Source: Chloroflexota bacterium (GTDB lineage: Bacteria; Chloroflexota; Dormibacteria; Dormibacterales; Dormibacteraceae). From it: a stretch of DNA of 18,588 nt. The notes beneath the pieces were generated by a model. It ran no database searches and was not told where the DNA came from. It was given only the letters and a program-made list of their open reading frames with translations. A program made the translations under genes and the position numbers. Positions 13,755-18,588 of the stretch are shown here, in pieces (the first letter of the stretch is position 1; each line of letters opens with the position of its first letter). Location of the stretch: assembly GCA_005880755.1 (NCBI GenBank), contig VBGV01000051.1, positions 1 to 18,588 of the forward strand, written 5' to 3'.

Positions 13755-16480
13755 TGGCGACGGCTACCCAGGCCAAACCTAACCCGATCCAAGAGCTGAA
13801 GCAGATCGGTCAGTCCTTGTGGCTCGACAACATCCGCCGCCAGCTCATCAGCTCGGGCGAGCTGGCCCGGCTGCGCGACGAAGGCCTGACCGGCGTGACC
13901 TCCAACCCGACCATCTTCGAGAAGGCGGTCAGCGGCTCGACCGACTACGACGAGGCGATGGTCCAGCTGGTGCGTGAGAAGAAGAAGCCGGCCGAGATGC
14001 TGTGGGAGCTGATGGTCGAGGACATCCAGGCGGCGGCCGACACCTTCCGCCCCGTCTACGACAAGACGAAGGGCAAGGACGGCTTCGTCAGCATCGAGGT
14101 CGCGCCGACGCTCGCCAACAACACGCGCGGCACCATTCGGATGGCAGAGGACCTACGCGAGCGCTGCAGGCGGCCGAACGTGATGGTGAAGATCCCCGCG
14201 ACCAAGGAAGGATTGCCCGCGATCTTCGACCAGATCTCCAAGGGCCACAACATCAACATCACCTTGATCTTTGCCGTCGAACGCTACGCGGAGGTGGTCG
14301 AGGCTTACCTGGCGGGGCTGGAGAAGCTGCATAAGGACGGCGGCGACCTCAGCCAGGTGGCCAGCGTGGCGAGCTTTTTCGTCAGCCGCGTGGACACCAA
14401 GGTCGACAAGATCCTGGCCGAGAAGGTCGGCCAGACCGAGGATCCGCAGAAGAAGCGGTCCCTGGACCAGCTGCTGGGGAAGGCCGCAATCGCCAACTCG
14501 AAGATGGCCTATGAGCGCTACAAGGAGCTCTTTGCCGGTCCGCGCTGGGACAAGCTTCGCAAGGCCGGCGCGCGCAGCCAGCGGTGCCTGTGGGCCAGCA
14601 CCTCGACCAAGGACCCGCGTTATCCGGACACCTACTACGTCGAAGAGCTGATCGGCCCCGACACGGTGGACACGATCCCACCCGCGACGCTCGCCGCGTT
14701 CCGCGAGCACGGCGAAGTCCGGCGTAGCCTCGACGAGAACGTCGACCTGGCCCGCCGCCAGCTCAAGCAGCTCGCTGGCGTGGGCGTCGACCTGGACCAG
14801 GTCACGCACGAGCTCGAGGTGGAGGGCGTGGAGGCTTTCACCAAGTCTTTCGAGAGCCTGCTGGCCGCCCTCGAGGAGAGCGCCAAGGACATCAAGGCGG
14901 GCAAGGGACCACGTCAGTGGTTCAGCCTCGGCCGGCTGCAGCCGGCGGTCGATACGCAGATCGCGAAGTTGCAGAAGGACGACGCGCCACGCCATTTGTG
15001 GGCGAAGGACTCGACCCTCTGGAGCGCCGACCCCGCCAAGAGGCAGGAGATCCACGACCGCCTGGGATGGCTTGACGTCGCGGACAAGATGCTCGAAAAG
15101 TCCGACGAGTTCACCGCACTGGGCAAAGACGGACGCGATTACTCCGACGTCGTCCTGCTTGGAATGGGCGGCTCGAGCCTGTGCCCCGACGTGCTTCGCA
15201 ACACATTCGGCGCGGTCAAAGGCCATCCCCGGCTGCATGTTCTCGACACGACCGACCCGGCAACGATCCTTGGCGTGCGGTCGAAGATCAAGATCCAGAG
15301 CTCGCTTTTCATCGTCGCGTCCAAATCCGGCGAGACGACCGAGACCCTCTCGCACTTCGCCTACTTCTGGGAGCAGGTCATGAAGTCCTCCCCACTTGTG
15401 GGGAGGTCCCCGGCGAAGCCGGGGGGAGGGGCCGGGAGGCACTCGGCGCTGTCCTACTTCGGCCTCGTGCCGGGCGCGCTGATGGGCGTCAACGTGCAGG
15501 AGATGCTCGAGCGCGCGATCGAGATGGAGCACTCGTGCGCAGACTCGGTCCCGGTCGAGGCCAACCCAGGCGTGTGGCTCGGCGGCGTGATGGGACGGCT
15601 TGCGCTTCAGGGCCGGAACAAGGTGACACTGATCACCTCGCCGAAGGTCGCGACCTTCGGCTACTGGGTCGAGCAGCTCATCGCCGAATCCACGGGCAAA
15701 GAAGGCAAGGGCATCATTCCCATCGAGGGCGAGCCGCTGGGCAGGCCGGCGGTTTACGGGGACGACCGCCTCTTCGTGTACATCCGCATGGAGGCCGACC
15801 CGCCGCACCGTGCCGTGCAGGCGCTGGAGAAGGCGGGCCACCCGGTGGTGACCCTGACGCTGCGCGACAAGCTGGACCTGGGCGGTGAGTTCTTCCGGTG
15901 GGAAGTGGCGACCGCGGTCGCGGGCGCGATCCTCGGCATCGACGCCTTCGACCAGCCCAACGTGCAGGAGTCGAAGGACAACACCAAGAAGGTGCTCGCG
16001 ACCTTCAAGAGCCGCGGCAAGCTGCCGTCCGTCGAATCGGTTGCGACGTCGAAAGCGAAGCCGGCCCTCGCGTCGCTCCTCAAGCGGGCTAAGAAGGGCG
16101 CCTACTTCGCGATCATGGCGTACACAGCGCGAACTCCGGGTTCGGAGGCGGCCATCGCCGCCATCCGCACAGCCGTCCGGGACAGCAAGAAGGTGGCCAC
16201 CACGGCGGGCTACGGACCGCGTTTTCTCCACTCGACGGGCCAGCTGCACAAAGGCGGCCCCAAGACAGGACTGTTCCTGCAGATCGTCCAGGACGACACG
16301 AAAGATGTCGCGATCCCTGGTCAGCCCTACAGCTTCTCGGTGCTCAAGCAGGCGCAGGCGATCGGCGACCTGCAGTCGCTCACCTCGCGGAGATTGCCGG
16401 TGGTGAGGGTGACGCTGGGTCGTGACCCGGCGGCCGGATGGCGCGCCCTGGTCACGGCCGTCAGGCAGGCGGTCAAGTAG
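13754..16480 (+). CDS. tal-pgi: Bifunctional transaldolase / glucose-6-phosphate isomerase fusion
   Basis: The 908-residue protein joins two enzymes. Residues about 1-375 are a transaldolase: TGVTSNPTIFEKAV near the N-terminus, then Schiff-base Lys146 in NVMVKIPATKEG. Residues about 390-908 are a phosphoglucose isomerase: LGMGGSSLCPDVLR near 465, SKSGETTET, STGKEGKG, FDQPNVQESKDNTKK and FLHSTGQLHKGG. Such fusions are known in several phyla. The ATG at 13754 overlaps the transketolase stop; the longer open frame upstream is out-of-frame tkt sequence. At residues 545-559 a palindromic element reads in frame as SSPLVGRSPAKPGGG. The flanks are FAYFWEQV and GRHSALSYFG, between which PGIs normally carry about 40 residues including an ITDP-like segment. 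That segment is missing, so isomerase activity is uncertain; the transaldolase half looks intact. Confidence 0.93.
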   Translation: MATATQAKPNPIQELKQIGQSLWLDNIRRQLISSGELARLRDEGLTGVTSNPTIFEKAVSGSTDYDEAMVQLVREKKKPAEMLWELMVEDIQAAADTFRPVYDKTKGKDGFVSIEVAPTLANNTRGTIRMAEDLRERCRRPNVMVKIPATKEGLPAIFDQISKGHNINITLIFAVERYAEVVEAYLAGLEKLHKDGGDLSQVASVASFFVSRVDTKVDKILAEKVGQTEDPQKKRSLDQLLGKAAIANSKMAYERYKELFAGPRWDKLRKAGARSQRCLWASTSTKDPRYPDTYYVEELIGPDTVDTIPPATLAAFREHGEVRRSLDENVDLARRQLKQLAGVGVDLDQVTHELEVEGVEAFTKSFESLLAALEESAKDIKAGKGPRQWFSLGRLQPAVDTQIAKLQKDDAPRHLWAKDSTLWSADPAKRQEIHDRLGWLDVADKMLEKSDEFTALGKDGRDYSDVVLLGMGGSSLCPDVLRNTFGAVKGHPRLHVLDTTDPATILGVRSKIKIQSSLFIVASKSGETTETLSHFAYFWEQVMKSSPLVGRSPAKPGGGAGRHSALSYFGLVPGALMGVNVQEMLERAIEMEHSCADSVPVEANPGVWLGGVMGRLALQGRNKVTLITSPKVATFGYWVEQLIAESTGKEGKGIIPIEGEPLGRPAVYGDDRLFVYIRMEADPPHRAVQALEKAGHPVVTLTLRDKLDLGGEFFRWEVATAVAGAILGIDAFDQPNVQESKDNTKKVLATFKSRGKLPSVESVATSKAKPALASLLKRAKKGAYFAIMAYTARTPGSEAAIAAIRTAVRDSKKVATTAGYGPRFLHSTGQLHKGGPKTGLFLQIVQDDTKDVAIPGQPYSFSVLKQAQAIGDLQSLTSRRLPVVRVTLGRDPAAGWRALVTAVRQAVK
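15386..15431 (+). repeat. Double-hairpin palindromic element, copy 3 (inside the PGI domain)
   Basis: Hairpin 1 is CCTCCCCAC-TT-GTGGGGAGG at 15387-15406; relative to copies 1 and 2 the loop-closing T-A pair has become C-G on both strands. Hairpin 2 is CCCCGGC-GAA-GCCGGGG at 15408-15424, with two outer pairs changed in a compensated way against copy 1. GGAGGGG ends the element at 15425-15431. It is translated in the same frame as copy 2. Confidence 0.85.
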
Positions 16481-16482
16481 CG

Positions 16483-17406
16483 ATGGAAATTGGCATCGTC
16501 GGCCTTGGTCGCATGGGCGGCAACATGACCTTGCGTCTCCTCAAGCGCGGCCACCGCGTGGTTGCGTTCGACCTCTCCGCGGACGCGGTCAAGCGGCACG
16601 CCGACCAGGGCGCGGCGGGCGCCAACACTTGGGAGGCGTTTGTCGTCGGCTTCAAAGAGCGACCGAGGATCATGTGGATCATGGTCCCGGCCGGGGATCC
16701 GACCACCCAGGCGATCAACAAGCTGATCGAGCTGGGCGATCCGGGCGACATCATCGTCGACGGCGGCAACACCAACTGGAAGGTCGCACTCGACGACTGC
16801 GCCAGGGTCAGGGCGAAGGGGATGCACTACATGGACGCTGGGACGTCGGGTGGGATCTGGGGCTTCGAGTTCGGCTACTGCCTGATGGTCGGCGCCGAGC
16901 AGGAGATCTACGACCACTGCCTGCCGATCCTGAAAGACCTCGCGCCCGACGACGGTGGTCTCGTCCGCACCGGAGCCGAGGGGTCGGGGCACTTCGTGAA
17001 GATGGTCCACAACGGCATCGAGTACGGCCTGATGCAGGCCTACGCCGAAGGCTTCCAGGTCATGAAGATGTCCAAATCCTTCCCGGGCATGGACATGCAA
17101 GCCATCGCCGAATGTTGGCGTACGGGCAGCGTGGTGCGCTCGTGGCTCCTCGACCTCATCGCGCGCGGCCTGTCCCAGGACCCTGAGCTCGCAGGCATCA
17201 AAGGCTGGGTGGAGGACACGGGCGAGGGTCGCTGGACGGTGGAGGCGGCGATCGACGAGTCGGTGCCGACGCCGGTCATCGCGGAGTCTCTGTTCGCGCG
17301 CTTCCGCAGCCGGATGGAAAACACATTCGGCGACCGGATGCTGGCGATGATGCGCCAGCAGTTCGGCGGCCACGCCGTGGTCAAGGATGCCGCGTCCGAG
17401 AAGTGA
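16483..17406 (+). CDS. gnd: 6-phosphogluconate dehydrogenase, decarboxylating (short form, probably NAD-dependent)
   Basis: The enzyme oxidatively decarboxylates 6-phosphogluconate to ribulose 5-phosphate. At 307 residues it belongs to the short branch (YqeC-like), not the 470-residue E. coli type. Motifs are GLGRMGGNM from residue 7, DGGNTNWK, the MDAGTSGGIWGFEFGYCLMV substrate loop and GSGHFVKMVHNGIEYG with catalytic Lys173 and Asn177. The second strand ends AFDLS with Asp30, where NADP enzymes carry an Asn-Arg pair; this predicts NAD preference, by inference. The ATG at 16483, 2 nt after the fusion gene's stop, is chosen over an upstream in-frame ATG because it begins directly at the Rossmann strand. 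The stop overlaps the zwf start by 4 nt (GTGA). Confidence 0.94.
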   Translation: MEIGIVGLGRMGGNMTLRLLKRGHRVVAFDLSADAVKRHADQGAAGANTWEAFVVGFKERPRIMWIMVPAGDPTTQAINKLIELGDPGDIIVDGGNTNWKVALDDCARVRAKGMHYMDAGTSGGIWGFEFGYCLMVGAEQEIYDHCLPILKDLAPDDGGLVRTGAEGSGHFVKMVHNGIEYGLMQAYAEGFQVMKMSKSFPGMDMQAIAECWRTGSVVRSWLLDLIARGLSQDPELAGIKGWVEDTGEGRWTVEAAIDESVPTPVIAESLFARFRSRMENTFGDRMLAMMRQQFGGHAVVKDAASEK

Positions 17407-18588
17407 GGGTCGAGGAAGCCCCTAACCCCCTCGCCGAGGGCCTCCATGACTATCGCGTCGCCGACCCGGCGGTGATGGTCATCTTCGGCGCGACGGGCGA
17501 TCTCAGCGGCCGGAAGCTGCTGCCCGCGCTGTACAACCTGGCCAAGCAGCGCTCCCTGCCCGCGGGTTTCGCCGTGGTGGGGACGGGGAGGGACGACCTC
17601 ACCGACCAGGCGTTCCGCAAGCACGCGTCGGACAAGATCCACGAGTTCTCGCGCACCCAGCCGATCGACGATCGCGTGCTCGCCGCGTTGCTGGATTCTC
17701 TCTCGTTCGTCAAGGTGGACTTCAGCAGGCTCGAAGACTTCAAGGTGTTGGCGACGAAGTTGCAGGCGCTCGACGACACGCGCCTGATCCCCGGCAACCG
17801 CATCTTCTATTGCGCCACGCCACCCCAGACTTACGAGCTCATCACGGTGCAGCTGCAGGCCGCGGGTCTCAACACGAGCCCGGGCTTCCGCCGCATCGTG
17901 ATCGAGAAGCCGTTCGGGCTCGACCTGAAGTCGGCGCGCGAGCTCACCGAGACGCTGCACAAGGTGTTCTCTGAGGACTCTGTCTACCGCATCGACCATT
18001 ACCTCGGCAAAGAGACCGTTCAGAACATCCTCGCGTTCCGTTTCGCCAACGCGATCTTCGAGCCGGTGTGGAACGCAAACCTCATCGACTCTGTGCAGAT
18101 CACAGCGGCCGAAGACATTGGAATCGAAAATCGCGGTGGCTACTACGACCGGACGGGTGCGCTGCGCGACATCGTGCAGAACCATGCGATGCAGCTGGTG
18201 AGCCTGACCGCGATGGAGCCCCCGCTGGCTTTCGAGGCCAATGCGGTGCGCGACGAGAAGGTCAAGGTGCTGCGCGCCATCCGGCCGTTGATCGGCGAGG
18301 ACATCGAGCAATCGACGGTCCGGGCCCAGTACGCCAAGGGCTGGGTTCTGGGCGAGCAGGTGTCGGGGTATCGCGAAGAGCCCGACGTCGCGCAGGACTC
18401 GCAGACCGAGACCTTCGCGGCGCTGCGACTGTTCGTCGACAACTGGCGTTGGGCCGGCGTGCCGTTCTACATCCGCGCCGGCAAGCGGCTGCCCAAGCGC
18501 GTCACCGAGATACGCATTCAGTTCAAGAAACCCCCGCACCTGACTTTCGGCAGAGACGCGATGAAAGAGGTCGACCCGAACGCGCTCA
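17403..18588 (+). CDS. zwf: Glucose-6-phosphate 1-dehydrogenase (3' end cut by window)
   Basis: The enzyme oxidises glucose 6-phosphate to 6-phosphogluconolactone, the entry step of the oxidative pentose phosphate pathway. About 395 of roughly 490-510 residues are present and the frame is open to the window edge. Visible are the coenzyme motif GATGDLSGRKL from residue 29, Arg63 in VVGTGRDD (a position that binds the NADP phosphate in related enzymes), VIEKPFG, and the active-site RIDHYLGKE at 196-204 with His199. The GTG start overlaps the gnd stop. It yields an NPLAEGL segment before the Rossmann fold, common in actinobacterial-type enzymes, which supports this start over the internal ATG at 17475. 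OpcA or 6-phosphogluconolactonase genes often follow zwf but would lie outside the window. Confidence 0.95.
   Translation, partial: MRVEEAPNPLAEGLHDYRVADPAVMVIFGATGDLSGRKLLPALYNLAKQRSLPAGFAVVGTGRDDLTDQAFRKHASDKIHEFSRTQPIDDRVLAALLDSLSFVKVDFSRLEDFKVLATKLQALDDTRLIPGNRIFYCATPPQTYELITVQLQAAGLNTSPGFRRIVIEKPFGLDLKSARELTETLHKVFSEDSVYRIDHYLGKETVQNILAFRFANAIFEPVWNANLIDSVQITAAEDIGIENRGGYYDRTGALRDIVQNHAMQLVSLTAMEPPLAFEANAVRDEKVKVLRAIRPLIGEDIEQSTVRAQYAKGWVLGEQVSGYREEPDVAQDSQTETFAALRLFVDNWRWAGVPFYIRAGKRLPKRVTEIRIQFKKPPHLTFGRDAMKEVDPNAL

Noticed and set aside
14153..16249. Long open frame on the minus strand (698 codons), with similar ones at 505-1611, 1669-3171, 8243-9523, 12978-13640, 16327-17373 and 17040-18539
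   Set aside because: Each lies antisense to a well-recognised gene, is rich in Arg/Ala/Gly/His as expected from GC-rich antisense codons, and shows no family motif. High GC makes such frames open by chance.
17428..17440. CCCTC-GCC-GAGGG hairpin near the zwf start as a fourth palindromic element
   Set aside because: It lacks the two-stem layout, the TT and GAA loops and the GGAGGGG end, and it encodes the conserved NPLAEGL segment.

Overview
The window is a GC-rich stretch (about two thirds G+C by eye) in which every recognisable gene lies on the + strand, with short gaps and several stop/start overlaps. The gene content points to a free-living heterotrophic bacterium. High GC, ATG starts placed 8-10 nt after a -10-like hexamer, a transaldolase/phosphoglucose-isomerase fusion and actinobacterial-style G6PDH together suggest a Chloroflexota, Dormibacterota or Actinomycetota relative. 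That placement is inference; no 16S gene is present.

Layout. (1) 1-282: the 3' end of a tRNA (adenine-N1)-methyltransferase (TrmI type). (2) 520-1515: malate dehydrogenase, preceded by a small degenerate tandem repeat. (3) 1759-5393: a metal-chelatase-like module, made of an AAA+/VWA ChlD-type protein, a small lipoprotein and a stand-alone ChlI-type AAA+ paralogue. Both ATPases carry the same four-cysteine insert, and no large chelatase subunit is present. (4) 5444-5785: a SnoaL/NTF2-like protein. (5) 5816-9919: the classic MoxR ATPase - DUF58 - transmembrane transglutaminase trio. (6) 9927-11729: an M3-family (PepF-like) zinc oligopeptidase. (7) 11889 to the window end: a tightly coupled central-carbon operon of transketolase, transaldolase-PGI fusion, 6-phosphogluconate dehydrogenase and glucose-6-phosphate dehydrogenase (cut by the window end). 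It covers most of the pentose phosphate pathway plus hexose-phosphate isomerisation.

Two non-coding signals stand out. One is a family of about 45-bp double-hairpin palindromic elements, present three times in the same orientation (5393-5440, 9777-9820, 15386-15431). Both stems vary by compensatory changes while the TT and GAA loops and a terminal GGAGGGG stay fixed. One copy sits between genes and appears to supply the ribosome binding site of the SnoaL-like gene. The other two sit in frame inside the transglutaminase and the PGI domain, and the PGI copy seems to replace conserved protein sequence. The other signal is an array of three AGTCCGGA boxes spaced exactly 21 bp apart, ending in a perfect 20-bp palindrome, just upstream of the transketolase operon; it looks like an operator.

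No tRNA, rRNA, CRISPR array, transposase or phage gene was seen. No gene-free stretch exceeds 300 bp.
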